64,000 nt of DNA from contig NC_088794.1 in NCBI RefSeq assembly GCF_011386835.1, positions 67,162,506 to 67,226,505 of the forward strand. Direction: 5' to 3'. Below the pieces are notes generated by a model that ran no database searches, was not told the origin of the DNA, and saw only the letters and a program-made list of their open reading frames with translations. This DNA comes from Chrysemys picta bellii (Eukaryota; Chordata; Testudines; Emydidae). The position numbers and the translations under genes are program-made. Numbering within the stretch: position 1 is the stretch's first letter; the number at the start of each line of letters is the position of its first letter. Below are positions 46,968-59,510 of the stretch, piece after piece.

Positions 46968-47128
46968 ATTTGCATGTGCAAGTATCAGGAGGTAGCCGTG
47001 TTAGTCTGCATCCACAAAAACAACACACTTCTGAAGAAGTGAGGGTTTTTACCTACAAAAGCTTATGCCCAAATAAATCTGTTAGTCTTTAAGGTGCCAC
47101 TGGACTCCTTGTTGTATTTGCATGTGCA
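46968..47128 (+). mobile_element. Penelope tail unit with 13-bp target duplication
   Basis: A 135-bp insert (46981-47115) is flanked by identical atttgcatgtgca at 46968-46980 and 47116-47128. It begins with an inverted copy of the Penelope tail end (ggtagccgtgttagtctg) and continues with a hammerhead-like section (ctgaagaagtg, ggttttta, cctac, aaaagcttatgccc) and ttagtctttaaggtgccact. The duplication shows that it inserted as this unit. Confidence 0.85.
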
Positions 47129-47189
47129 GTTATCCATGTTTTTGCATGCAAACACAAATTTTGTGTGACTGCACTATTAAACTATCCAC

Positions 47190-49380
47190 AGAAAATTTGG
47201 TGTGACAGTTCTTGTTACCTTGTTACCCCCTGCCTCCAAAGAAAGGAAAACTAGCTTAACCTTAACTGAGGAAGCCAATCTCTTAGCCACCCAAACAATT
47301 TCCTCTGGACTCTCTCAGCCCTTTCTTTGCCTTGCAGGCCAACAATAGGTGAACCGCAGTCTCTGAGCTCTTTTGAAGTGTTCCCTTATAATGTCCAGCC
47401 CCTTATCTACTGAATACTCACAGGAATACCACCCCTGGTGTCAACCAAAACAACACTGGGCACACCATCTTGCACAATTAATACAGGATCAGCTTCTTGT
47501 ATAATACCACAAAACTGAGATTTTTTTTTTTAGTGAAAACAACAATAAGTTTATTATCAAAGGTTCAAGAGATAATGAGTAAGGATAATGGAAACAAAAG
47601 GGTTATATATATAAATCATGATATATAAAAATCATAACATGAGTCTGAGAGACTAAAGAAGTTTCTCATGCCAAATATCCATGGCAGCATTTCAACCAAG
47701 GCAGCTTGTGATTCCATTTTCATGAATGTAATTGCACTGCCCAATTACTTCCTAGGTGCAAGATAAAGGGGTGTCTTTCTTGCTTCCTTCCTCTATTCCC
47801 CAGAGGTCATTGGCTGTATCTCAGAGTCAGGATGACCTGCTGGCACATTCTGGGGTGCAATCTGGACCAATGAGGAGTCGTCACCACTTGCCCTGCAATC
47901 TTGGGTGCCTCAAAATGCTTTGCTGTTGTAGCTTCCAACCAGGGTCACTCACAATCAGCCTTCCAGCATGAAGGTCACACCCTTCTGGGTACCACTGCAG
48001 CCCTGGTCCAGCAACTCTGAACCCAGCAGACTGTGAACAGTCCTGGATTCCACCAGCCTTGGTTACTGCTTGCAGGGTGTTCCCAACACACTCCCAATCT
48101 CAAATTTTTGCCCAAAACATGTGTTCTGCATTGTCCAGCCCTCTCCTGGATAGTTCAGCTATTATAGGACCGTTGCCCCGTAAGGTGTCAATGCCCAATG
48201 CTACTATAAATGAAGTTACCAAACAGTTCAATTTAACTATCACACTGGATTAGTTTTGATTAAAGAATAAAACAGGTTTATTTAACTACAACGAGGAGAT
48301 TTTAAGTGAGTAAAAGTATAAGGCATTAAAGTCAGAAATGGTTACAAGAGAAATAAGGATAACACTTTCTAGTAACCAAAACTAAACAAACGAGACTTGG
48401 TTCAAGATAAAATCTTTGCCACATGTTCCCAGCAACATGGCTGACCTAATTCTCAGCTCAGGGTGCCCCTTCCTCCCAAAGTCAAAGGGCTGGTTTGTGT
48501 GTTTTCTGAGATGAAAGAGAGAGAGAGACAAAGAAAGAAAGAATATTTGGGGTGTTTTTGCCCCCTCACTTTTATAGTCCAGTCACCCATTGAAATGCAT
48601 TTTCCTGAGGATTAAATAAAGTTCCTTCCCACTCTGAGGACAGAGAAATGGAGTCTTGTAGTGAAAGAGGTTCCATGCTGCTGTTTGTTAAAATGCAGAT
48701 CAATCTGTTCCTGCCCCACTCCGTGGTCAAAGAATCTCTACTTGACCGATGATCAACTTTGATGACACCTGGTTAGAGACATCAACTTATCCTTTGTCTT
48801 TGAGAAACAGCTTTGCCCGCTCCCTAGACTTGTCTGGTAAACACATTTCAGTCATAACTTCAGCTTATATTCATAACTTTACATATAATATTGCTAACAC
48901 ACATTTCACCACGATATTATTGATCAGCAATTTGTTAGTTTACAAATGATAGTTTACAAGGCCTATTTTGTATAAAGATTATTGCAGTAGTGTGTAAGGT
49001 ATGAATATAGCGGTTCTTTCAGTCACCCTCCACCCGCAGCTTATTCTTCAGTGTGCTGCCTCCTGCTGATTTCACATCCCCCGTTGACTTCGTATGTAAA
49101 TGACTCTCCATTGTGTTGGCTTACAGTGATTAATTTACATGCCAACAGCGAGACAGGTGAATAAACATATTTTGTCTAGCAGAAAACCTGTTTGTCAGCT
49201 CTGCCTTGATACAGACTTTAGGAACATATTTTCAGCACACATATATAACTCCTTGTATAGTATCCAGGCATATATTTCACACCACTATTAATCATTAGTG
49301 TGTCCCTGGCTTTCATTGAAGACCTCACATGATATTCTTTTGTGACCCAGGATCAGGATATTCTTGTAACGTCCTTGCCA
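47190..49380 (-). repeat. Retroelement-like noncoding repeats, copies C and neighbours
   Basis: Two related segments seem to lie in tandem or nested. Each has an (a)acaggtttattt or aacaataagtttattatc block (48267, 47538), followed by purine-rich sequence and a gacctgctggc or gctgacctaa block. The second ends with ttttgtataaagattattgc and agtagtgtgtaaggt (48968-49003), as in copies A and B. Sequence to 49380 carries a tttcacaccactattaatca block that may belong to a further copy. No coding sequence. Confidence 0.45.
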
Positions 49381-49748
49381 GTTAGCCATGAGGGCTTCTT
49401 AGGGTCACCTTTGGCCTTTACTGTTGTTTTACCATTTTAGTTTTGTATTTGATCTGGAAAAAGTGGGTCTAGTTTTATTTAACTGATGCTCTTGTCTTCA
49501 TAGCTGAACAGATGCATTTTTGAACAGAATTTTGACATCTACTGAACTTTCTAGTCAGATTGCTGCTGTGGCACAGTTGACTGCCCCATAATACTAGATA
49601 CACTACAGTGCAAAATGGATGGAAACACCTGCAGAAGTAAGTGCCTTGGTGTTTACCTGTAACAAAACTCTAAATGGCATTAAAATTCTTGTAAAGGGAA
49701 TTGTATTTACCAACTAGCAAACAGGCATGCTTTTATAGAGAATCTTAT
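49381..49748. other. Unassigned noncoding DNA
   Basis: Nothing that I can support. Confidence 0.5.
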
Positions 49749-50340
49749 CTAGTTTATTGCCATAAAGAAAAATAACTGATAGAGACGTGTTGATACATTA
49801 GGAGAAATTGGATATTTAATGGCAGTAACTGAAGTTTGCAGCAGGCATCACTGTTGTTCAAAATGGTGTTATGGGTCCCAGTGGAAGAAAGAAAATCGGG
49901 GCAGTGTATCATATTGCAAAAATTCTCTTCCTAAATGAAAACATGTTTTCCTTGCTGGAGTATGCGGAAGGATGAACCGTTGGCTTGGGATGGGGATCCA
50001 GGCCAGAAGAAATATACCGGTGCTCTGAGGAAAACTTAGGACTTAGGAATCTCCACCATATTAGTGTCCCGCTTGATCTTATTACTGTGAGGCTAGTTTT
50101 TGTGTGTGTGCATGCACACACACGCCTGTGTATTTTATATGCATGTTTTCATTTAGAAAGAGAATTTTTACAGTATGAGACACTGTCCCAATTTCCTTTC
50201 TACCACTGGAATCCATAAAAAAGGCATTTTGAACAACAAGGCCCACTGCAAACTTCAGTAACTGTCCCATAATATCTAGTTTCTCCTAATGTATGAACAC
50301 ATCCTCACTATTTTTTTTGGTATGAATGGCAATAAACTAG
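49749..50340. repeat. Foldback element with arms of about 200 bp
   Basis: The left arm (49749-49945) and the reverse complement of the right arm (50142-50340) align end to end: ctagtttattgccat, gatacattaggagaaa, agttactgaagtttgcag-like, ttgttgttcaaaatg, aaaattctctt(c/t)ctaaatg and aaaacatg. I estimate identity near 80%. The loop (49946-50141) contains a gtgtgtgtgcatgcacacac palindrome at 50100-50123. No coding content; no target duplication found. Confidence 0.85.
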
Positions 50341-50346
50341 AGACAG

Positions 50347-50452
50347 AGGGGACACTGTGCTTCTACGGATGTCATCTTTCAAATGAGGCATGAAGCTGGC
50401 ACCGGCTATTAGGGGTCTTAATAGATCTCTCTTTTCCTCCTCCTCCTCCTCC
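50347..50452 (+). repeat. 106-bp direct duplication, copy 1
   Basis: Identical, base for base, to 51195-51300. It begins aggggacactgtgcttctac and ends in a (TCC)n tract. It starts six bases after the right arm of the foldback at 50340. Confidence 0.95.
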
Positions 50453-51019
50453 TACTCACATGGCAAGGTAGATATGCAGTTGGCGAGTTTATATGTGAAT
50501 ATCTATTGAAAAAATGACTCATTGTGCTTTCTATCACCCTGATCACTTCAGCTGTATGTTGTATCCCTTTCCCACACCTTTTGTTTACCTTGCCATTATA
50601 GACTATTAAGCTTTTGGATGCAGGGACAGGTGTCCCATTTTGGGTGCTACTGTAATACAAATAATAATATTGCTAAGAGCATTCTATTTAGAGTCTGGTC
50701 CTAAACCAAACTTTGGGGATTTAAGTCACAAATTTCCAGACTGAATCTGATCTCTATTACAGGATGGATTGAAACGCTGAGTCTGACCCATCCCTTTCCC
50801 AATTCACTTTTAGTTCCAAATTTAGTTTTAACGCTCGTAAAGTACCATCCCAGTTTTTGTTGTTGTTGCTGCCTCTAAACTAAACAAACCACAGCATCTG
50901 GTAATGCTGTCTCTCTTAGGCTTGCTCTACTGCAAAACTGGCTGATAGCCCGATTCTGAGACATTTCTAACTGAAATGCAAGTAATAGATACTTTCCCTC
51001 TTCTGGCCTGTAGTTGTAT

Positions 51020-51300
51020 TTCGACAAGCTGCAGTCCCAACAGATCTCATAAGTGAAGCAGTGTCAGGCCTGGTAAGTACTTTGATGGGAAATGTGTTTG
51101 GAAAACAGAGGTGCTGGAGGAAGTGGTGTTGGTGATGTAATAGGGGGAAACACATCTCTGTCAAGACATTGCTGAGCCAGAACAGGTTGGAATAAGGGGA
51201 CACTGTGCTTCTACGGATGTCATCTTTCAAATGAGGCATGAAGCTGGCACCGGCTATTAGGGGTCTTAATAGATCTCTCTTTTCCTCCTCCTCCTCCTCC
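51020..51300 (+). repeat. 5S rRNA-derived SINE
   Basis: From 51041 the sequence follows 5S rRNA: agatctcataagtgaagcag, tgtcaggcctggtaagtact and ttgatgggaaat align with the middle and box C part of 5S. It then continues with aagtggtgttggtgatgtaa and, at 51195-51300, ggggacactgtgctt...tgtcatctttcaaatgaggc, as in SINE3/AmnSINE-type SINEs. The promoter is decayed, so it is a fossil. Confidence 0.75.
51195..51300 (+). repeat. 106-bp direct duplication, copy 2
   Basis: Second identical copy, 848 bp from the first. Here it is continuous with the 5S-derived SINE, so this copy is the likely source. Confidence 0.95.
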
Positions 51301-51310
51301 ACAACATTAA

Positions 51311-53165
51311 GGGTGTTGATCCTTCCATTTTGACCAAATTGGTCCTCCTGATTACCTTACCTTTAAAACAAACAAATAACCCCCTCCGCTCCCCTTCAAG
51401 AATAAAATGTTTCATGGGAGGTGCGGGTGGTGGGAGGGAATCAAAGAACTGAGATGAAAAAAAAATCTATTCCCTCCACCCTTGGAATGCATCAAATGAG
51501 TACCTGGGTTTCAGTTTCAAACACTGGGTGTAAACTCAGTAAAATCTATCTAATCTGAGTCTTGTCTGTACACGCACGGATATGCTTCTGCACCCTAAGT
51601 ATATTAGGCACCTTACAGACAAATATGAAGACCGGGTCCCTTCCCCAAAGAACTTATACTCTAAATAATCAACGTGCAGATGAAGGAAACATTGTGCAGA
51701 TTAATCTTTCTTATTTATCTGCATTTCTAGCATTCCAATCAGCGTATTGCCTAAATACCAATCCAGTGTAATCAGTGTTTGCTGCTACCCATATGCGTTT
51801 CTTGTGTGCATATTGGGCAGAATATTTCTTCATTCCCAGGCAGACATTTCATCATTCTCAGTTCTCTCCTATTTTTGAAACATAGTGTTCCATATCCCAG
51901 AACATTTTTTACCTGCTTGTCTCTAGAATGGCCAAGGAAACTGGAATTTGAAGCATTTGGACAGCTCTTTACTTGAACTAGTTTCTTGATTGGCTAATGG
52001 AAATGAACGTAAAGACATATTAGCAGGAGACTTGGAGGGCAATTCAGCAAATATGTTACTGTATATGGCTAATTAATATAAATTTTAAATACATCCAGAA
52101 TATATCAATTAGAATTTATTGTGTAAACCTCGCATTCCAAATGAAAACATTTATAAACAGTTAAGATTATCCTTTTTAGAAAAACAAATTAATAGTGACT
52201 AGTAGAATAAAACCCACATTCTTTTCAATTACTTCCTTTCCATAAGATGTTTATTTTGGTGAAGCCATAGCCTCTTTGCTTTTTTTGTAATAAGAAAACT
52301 TTCTCCCTAAAATAAACTTTCTCTGAACTTTTTCTTTCTTTCTGTACTTCTTCTGATTTGACCCATTAATAATGTTAAAGTTGTATATCTTAATTCCCCC
52401 CAGATCCTAATAAGCTGCTGACATGCTATTGCAGAGGTAGTTGCAGTTTCTCTTCTTGTTGCTCCTGACTTCTCAAAAGGCCTGTTCCTGGATGATGCTG
52501 AGCACTTGCACTCCCATTGACTTCGGTGGGAGTTGCAGATGCTCAACACTACTTTGTATCGGATCCAGTATATTTGGCTGAATGAAAAATCAATCTATGT
52601 ATCTGTGCAAGTTTCATTATTTCATATTTCTAAAATTAAACAATATGAAAATTGCTGTTCTGTCTTTGCAACCTGCACTTTTCACCTCGACTTTTGCTTT
52701 CTGACATTGGAAGATGCTGCTGCCCTCAGGTAACTTGTATTCTGATCATTTTAATAGAATTTTTAGTAGACATTTATTGTGTTGACCAAAATTTTCAAGA
52801 AACAAATGGTCTTGAGCGACTGTTTTATTTGGTGCCCAATTTATACTTTTTAAAAGGGGCCTGTACTGTCTGTAAATTAGTCCCCTTTAAGATGTTTCCA
52901 GTGGAGACACCCAATTGAGACAACCAAATCCGCTAGTCACATCTGAAAATCTTGCCCCTGAGCTATGTACCTCTTATTACTTCCCTTCTCTTCTCAGAGC
53001 CATCATGCAAAAATGGGAAGCGTGAGTCTTTTACCTCGAGGTCACAGGTCACACCAGCGCATGTTGAAAGTGACTAAATATTAAGATCAACAATGGCTGT
53101 TCTATAGGTTATGTGAAGAGGATTTCTAGTCTCAATCCAATATCCCTTGGTGCAGTCGACACGAA
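51311..53165. other. Unassigned noncoding DNA
   Basis: Stop-dense. A short palindrome (gcacttgcactcccattgac, mirrored by gtgggagttgcagatgctc) lies at 52498-52545. A sequence at 51590-51680 resembles an old CR1/L3 tail (ttccccaaagaacttata). No gene seen. Confidence 0.5.
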
Positions 53166-53168
53166 GCG

Positions 53169-53467
53169 TATGTCTACATAATGTCTGGGAGAGTGATTTC
53201 CAGTGCAAACAGACAGACGTGCTAGTTCTGCTCATGCTAGCATACTAAATATAGCAGCGTGGGTGTGGCAGCATGGGTAGAGGTTTGCGCTAGCCATCCG
53301 AGTACAGTCATGCCTGACTCCCTGGGTACATACTCAAATGTTTATCTGAGCTGCTGCCTGTGCCACCACAGCCACATTGCTATTTTTAGCATGGTACCTT
53401 GAGTGGAGTTAGCATATCTGCCTACCCATGCTGGGAAGCACCCTCCTGGTGTCATATAAATATGTCC
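53169..53467. mobile_element. Foldback MITE of about 300 bp
   Basis: The two halves are inverted copies of about 100 bp: gtatgtctacataatgtctg and catgctagcatactaaat on the left against ggacatatttatatgacacc and catgctaaaaatagcaatg on the reverse complement of the right. No coding sequence; target duplication not clear. Confidence 0.7.
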
Positions 53468-53999
53468 TTTGTGTCAGATGCACTAGTGTGACACTTCCAG
53501 CTGCTCTTGGCATACCCTAACTGGCTTCATTGTTTCTGGCCAGCGTTGAGGCACTGTGGTGCGGCAGTGTAGGAAAACTTGAAGTGTTGTTGCCTTTGCT
53601 GTGGCTGCTTGGTAGACAGAGGTCTGCAGCCTCCAGAACCATGAATCTGGAATCTTTCCCCTGCACTAAATTCTCTCTTATTTCTTAAATGTAGACATGT
53701 CAAATGTTTACAAATCTTTCAGGCTTTTAATGAGCTTTCCAAACCAGTGGGAACTCTGTTGTGGCTTTGTAAATCGTCAAAAAGATTTAACAACTCCGGA
53801 AATCGTACTTGGCTAGTGTGAATATTTTGTTCCTAGGACCCAAGAGTAATGCCTCTAGCACATACTATGTGACTTCCAGGAAGGATTCCGCATGCACAAC
53901 ATCTGTCCCTGGTTAGGAGGGGCAGGCGCTATTTTTTAAGAGGAGAAAATATCCTCTCAATTTTAAAGGTTATTTTTTCCCATATAAAAATACTTTGCA

Positions 54000-54200
54000 T
54001 TTCCATAGCAGCTTCCATCCCAGAATCTCAGTGCTTCACAAACAATAATGAACTAAGCTTCAGAGGTAGTGAAGTATTACCCGGGTTTTATTGATGGGGA
54101 AAACCGAGGCACAATTAAGTTAAATGACTTGGCCAAAGTCACACACTGAGTCTGTAGCAGAGTCAAGAATAGGACCCAAATCTCTTGACCCTGAAATGTT
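54000..54200 (-). repeat. MIR-like SINE
   Basis: On +, the complement of the MIR layout appears: tgcatttccatagcagcttc, gggttttattgatggggaaa, accgaggcacaattaag, ggccaaagtcacacactgag and gacccaaatctcttgaccct. Confidence 0.7.
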
Positions 54201-56342
54201 CTTTATCATAACTTTCTGATGTGGTAGTCACATGTCCTGTGTGAAAAGGACACTGAGTGTAGAATACTGCTGCAAGAACCAGCAGATATTTCTGAGGAAG
54301 CTCAGTTCTTACTGAAACATTCCCAAAGCATTCACATTATCCTAAAAACACATCTGCAGTACTGATATTGTGCCATGTCATATTGATAGCTGGCTCATCC
54401 ATGGCAACTGTTCAGACCTTAAGTTTACTTTTTTTTAATTTCTTCATTGAAAAAAAAAACAATTGATCAGATTCAGTTTAGTGGATATAGTTACACACTC
54501 ATCCAATTACAGGTATTGGTTGCCAGCTACTACACCTTAGCATCTGATATCCTCAAGATGGCTAAATAGGCACTATCTCATTTCTTTTGGGGTTAGCATT
54601 CCATAGCAAATTTATTTTCTACCTTATTGCAAACAAGACAGAGTGTATGCGAACCCTCTTGCAACATTTAATAAGATACTGGAGCCAGGACTAATTCTTT
54701 AAAAGGTGATCTACAAATAGTACTTGGAAAATGTGAACATGAAAGTTATATGCATAGAGTGCCCCCAAATAAACAAGGGGAGGAAGGAAGGCATTTTAGT
54801 TAATTGCTTATGCTTACTAACTTACCCCCACAACATATACACATTTACATCTGTGAAGAGCAGTTGCATGATGATGACTGGAGTGGTTCTGGTATGACAT
54901 CCCAGCATGCACCATGCTCATGATGCACAAACACTATTCAGTCCACTGCAGAGAGGATAGTCTGCCTGTAGGGGTAAAGGTAAGTTCTCTTTCTCTATTG
55001 TATTTTTCAGGTCAAAAAGAGGAACCATACATATTCAGTCTGTTCCTCATTTTCCATTAAGGAAAACAATAACAATAATGAATGTAAAGAAGGTTTCCCA
55101 GAAGCTTTTTATGCGTGCACAGCTCATCTGTAACAGGCCGCAGCAACTCTGAGAACAAAATGGTCGCAGTCTCTGCACATAGAGCTCTCACAAATTTAAG
55201 AATGCAGTGTATGAAAAACAAAAGCATCAGTTTCATAGCTATGTGTGCCCCCTCCAAAGTTATGCTTTAAAATATATTTTAAACTTATTTTTATACCGTG
55301 TATTAGTATTTCAATATTAGAACAAAATACCCAGATATACCTAGCCCCTATACGCAAGATTTTTCTGTGTGCGGCACTGATCTATGCTTGTGGACTGTCA
55401 TTGAGTAGGAATAGCTTTTTGAAAGATCTAGGGTAAAAATCTTTCTAAATTGTAGAAACTTGTTTATTTGGAATGTTCAGTTTGTGAAGTACTTGCAGGT
55501 GACCTGTAACCTATCCCTCTATTTAGCACAGTGAAAATCTCCTTCTCCTTTTTTTTTTTTTGAGATCAGATGTGTCTGTAATCTGAGTAGCTGCAAGGAC
55601 ACAAGCATTTCGAGCCCTTAAAGCTATCTGTGTTGACCTTGGCAGTGAGTGGAACCTGCACATTCTGCTGTGTTAGCTTTGCTTGCCCACTTTCAGATGT
55701 CACCAGCCTCCAGTGTTATGAAAGCGAGACAAGATCTGCATCACTTGGAAGAGATTCCGATTATAAATACACTGGAAGGCGAGCATGCTCCTGGGTGTGT
55801 TGTTTCACAGCAAAAACATTTTTTTCTCTAATACAGTTTTACAAATACAAATGATCCAAATATGCCCAATGATTCACTTTCCTAGCACCGCATTCTGAGA
55901 TGGTAAGCTCATCAGAGCTGAGGCCATGCCCTTGCATTTGTTTGTACTTCACCTAGCAAATTATCCTGATTTAGGCCTCTGGGAGCTATGGTAGCATAGC
56001 AATACATTGAGGAAAACTTATCCCTTCCTGTGCAGCCATAGAGACTCCTGCCCACAGTGGAATGGGCCGTAGTTATACTTGTTTGTGCCTTTAGATTGTA
56101 AACTCTTCGGGCCAGAGACTGTTAATTGTTTGGCATGGTTTACCTAATTAAAGTACTCAGTATATCTAAGGATATAAAAGTTTTCCATTTCTGTGCTTTT
56201 GTCTCCCTTGCAGGGTGCTACGTGCCTAGCACTGATGCTATGTGGATCAGCCTATAAGGGGCACAGAAAGATTGATGGCTCTCGAGTTTCCTTGAAATCC
56301 AGGTAGTGCACTCTTGCACAACCTTCTCTTCCCACTTCCCTT
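54201..56342. other. Unassigned noncoding DNA
   Basis: Several frames of 60-75 codons without motifs. No gene, RNA or repeat family that I can support. Confidence 0.5.
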
Positions 56343-56571
56343 TTAGGGTTAGACCACACTGGGAAATTAGAATAATTATAGCTATGCTGGAATAACTCCC
56401 CATGTGAACATTCTCTTCTGGAATAAAAGTGACTTTATGCAATTTTATTGGAGTAAAAGTCACTTCTATTTAGGAAGTGTCCACCCAGACAGTTATACCA
56501 GCATAGCTATAGTGATATGATTATACTGTTATAGTTTTGCTGGTCAATTTCCCAGTGTAGACAAATCCTTA
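56343..56571. mobile_element. MITE with TTA target duplication
   Basis: A 223-bp element (56346-56568) flanked by TTA. Inverted termini: gggttagaccacactgggaa and the reverse complement of ttcccagtgtagacaaatcc. The middle has attatagctatgctgga against tgctgg-type inverted sequence. Probably Harbinger-type by target and end style. Confidence 0.8.
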
Positions 56572-59510
56572 AATATTGTAGACTGTATAATAGGTTTATT
56601 GCTATTTAAGATTGTCATTTAGTAATCTATTTGTCTTCCTGCAGGCTGAGTTTCTTTGTGACTAATGGAAATAAGAGGGCCCCTTATAAAATTATTTTGT
56701 AGAATTCGCTGATTTACTAGTTCTGTTAGGTTAACATGAAAGAAATAGGAGGAGATAGAGGTGCAAAGCCCATGTACTGCTCAGTTATTGGATATGCTTT
56801 TAGGGCCAAATGCAACAGTGGAGTTTGGCCCTTGTTTAATAATCTGTTTTATGGCAGGCTTGTGTTGTCAAGGGAAGATTAAGAGGCTGGCCTTGTGCTC
56901 TAGGGATAGACACATGATGTGTGCGGAGTAGGGAAGGGATGCTATTAACCCTTCTCTCTGTTGTGGGATTGGCATTGATGGCCTCTGGATGGAGCTGTTG
57001 CTGGGCTTTTGCTTGGAGGGATGCTCACTGTGCAAAGGGGAGAGGGCTTTGAGGAAGAAAGAGGGGATAAGGGGCATACAAGCAAGAGTTGTGGAAGTCC
57101 CTGATGTTCTGACAGGCCAAGATCAACCCATCTAAGGACTCAGATAAGAGAATATTTAGTTGCCTTGATCTAATAGCACTACTATTGTCTGCATTAAGAG
57201 AGCTAAGGCTATAATAGGCTAGTTATATCGTGTTTGTGTTAATATGAATAACATATACATATATGCATGCACACATATAGGGGAGGAGAAGAAGGTAAGT
57301 AAAGAAGGAAAAGAGGAATGAATATTATTACTAAAAGCCTGAGTTTTATCTCAGTTTCTTGTACAGTTATGTTACTGCTGTGTTTTGAGATAGAATATTA
57401 CTGTAATGAGGATAATCAAATTCAGACACCAGAACTGAAAAGCACAACTGTAATGATACATGTCTCAAATATAGATATTAAGGATCTTGGTTTGTATTAT
57501 TGTGGTTAGTCTGTAACCTCTGGATTGGGCTGCGTCTCAGTCAGACGCTACTGTAGTTTATTTCTAGGCATGGAATTAATTTTTTTCCTTGATTCTAGGG
57601 GAGTGTGGCTACATGTTGGTGCCCTGCGTCTGACACATGAGTGACAGACTTTTGTTTGTTATCAGGAGCTGCGGTCTTATCCTGGCTTTCTGCCTAACAT
57701 ATGCCTGATGGAGCTTGAAGCTGCTTGTAAGGATTGTGCAGTGTCTGCCAAATAATAGCCAGACACAAGAGCATTCTTTAACTAATTAGCAGGGTTTCCC
57801 CATCCAGTCATTGAACTCATTGGGATGTCTGCATCCTGTCCTTGCAGTAGTCTCAAGCCAGAAGTCTAGGACTGTCACTGGCCTTCATTCTTCAGGCTTC
57901 TGCATCCTGACAAAAGAAGTGCAGAGGCAAAGCATGAAGCACTTTTGTTCAGCATCAGTAGAAAGGGCAGACAAATGGCACAAGGATCAGCAAAATGAGT
58001 TATTGAACACGGGGCACTGATGAGTCGGGGGGAAAGTGGGTTAGACAGGGCAATGGGGAACAGAGACAGGATACAGTGACTTAAGTACAATCCTGTGCAA
58101 TGATATGCATAGCACTATATTAATTTTTCATGATACTTCTGCTGTCACTCTAGAATGCTGCTTTACCTGAGAATGTAGAGGATCTAATCTTTGGAATTAA
58201 AGCAGGGCATCCATGAAGGCCAGCCACAGGCACACATGCTTCTACCAGGGCCCATGACACTATGTTTCACATCCAGCTGCTCAGTGCTCCATGGTATACT
58301 CCAGGCCCGGTGTTCTTGCTGGCTCAGCAGCACTGCTGCTCTCACTCCTCATGGATTGCGAGTAACAAGGCATCCTGCCTTCCTGAAGCTCAGCATTGCT
58401 CTCTCATAACCCTCATTTCCACCCTTTCATGACCTGAATCCCTAGTTGGTGCATGACAGCATGACCAGTTGAGCTAAAAAAGGTCCTTGTACTGGCCATT
58501 CCGGTAAGAACTGTATTCTAATGTAGGTTTGTTTCAGAGGAACTCATTCTTTGCCTATCCTCCAGCAAAAGGTAGACCCAAACCAAAACCTCAGATCAGA
58601 ACACATCAGAACTTCTGGGAGTGCTTGAAACCCAAATTCCAAATAACACACGAAGTAAGCCTTAAATCCAAAGATTTCTGAGGGGCTTGAAATCTTGCAG
58701 TTTGAGCCTATCTCTGCTTCAACAGTGTTTTCTGTTGGGCAGGTAATCTGGGGATGCCTCACTGAGCTTTATAAACTTTGGAGCATGAAAAATGGGCTAA
58801 AGATTATGGGCAATTTAGATTGTTTCTGTCCAGCAATCAAACAATTAAAGCTGACGACAGAGGATCTTGTGATTAAAAACTAAGTTATGTCATTTTAGTA
58901 CCTAGTAGCTTCCAAATTCCTGTAAATCAGCAAAGCATGTGCACTCACATGTACACAAGAACTAGTAATTACATGTTATTTTTATTAAACTTTATTTTAT
59001 GTAGCCATGAATAGATAATATTCCATCTATGAAACAACACTTGTAGGACAACCCTAATGCAAAAGGGATACTTTAAGCATTGAGGTTATAAATAACAAGA
59101 AAAATAACTAATATCAGTTCCTGGACAACAATTAAGGTCAAAGCCTTATTATGGACGACTTATCATGTTTAAAGAACACTGCGCTGGCTGATTTAGTAGT
59201 GTCCTTAATAGATTCAGATAAATTAATATATGGTGAACAGAAATAGACATTAATATACATTATTTTGCTATATATGTTTCCCAAGAAGAAGAATGCCCCA
59301 TGTTTTTGTGCTCCAGCATTCCAGAGTGCGTGCATATAGATATCACCAACCATAAAACAAATGAAATATGAATGGAGTAATTTTCAGCTGGTATCTGTTA
59401 ATAAATGCCCAACACTATACACTGTCATAGCACCGGCTATTCAAGGATCTTAAAACGCTTACAAACATTAATTAATAAAGCTTTGTGAATGAATAAAGTT
59501 GCACAGTGCA
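56572..59510. other. Unassigned noncoding DNA
   Basis: No gene that I can support. A 63-codon frame at 57318-57509 ends in DLGLYYCG, which recalls the end of an Ig V-set domain, but the rest is too poor to call an exon. Confidence 0.45.

Noticed and set aside
49860..50300. Candidate CRISPR-like or tandem repeat from repeated ttctctt...ctaaatgaaaacatg blocks
   Set aside because: The blocks are the two arms of one foldback, not a spaced direct-repeat array.
51020..51125. Functional 5S rRNA gene
   Set aside because: Too diverged, fused to SINE body sequence, and missing the proper 5' third.
53800..54990. Possible exon with flanking gtaagt near 54980
   Set aside because: No open coding sequence with recognisable content joins the donor-like site.
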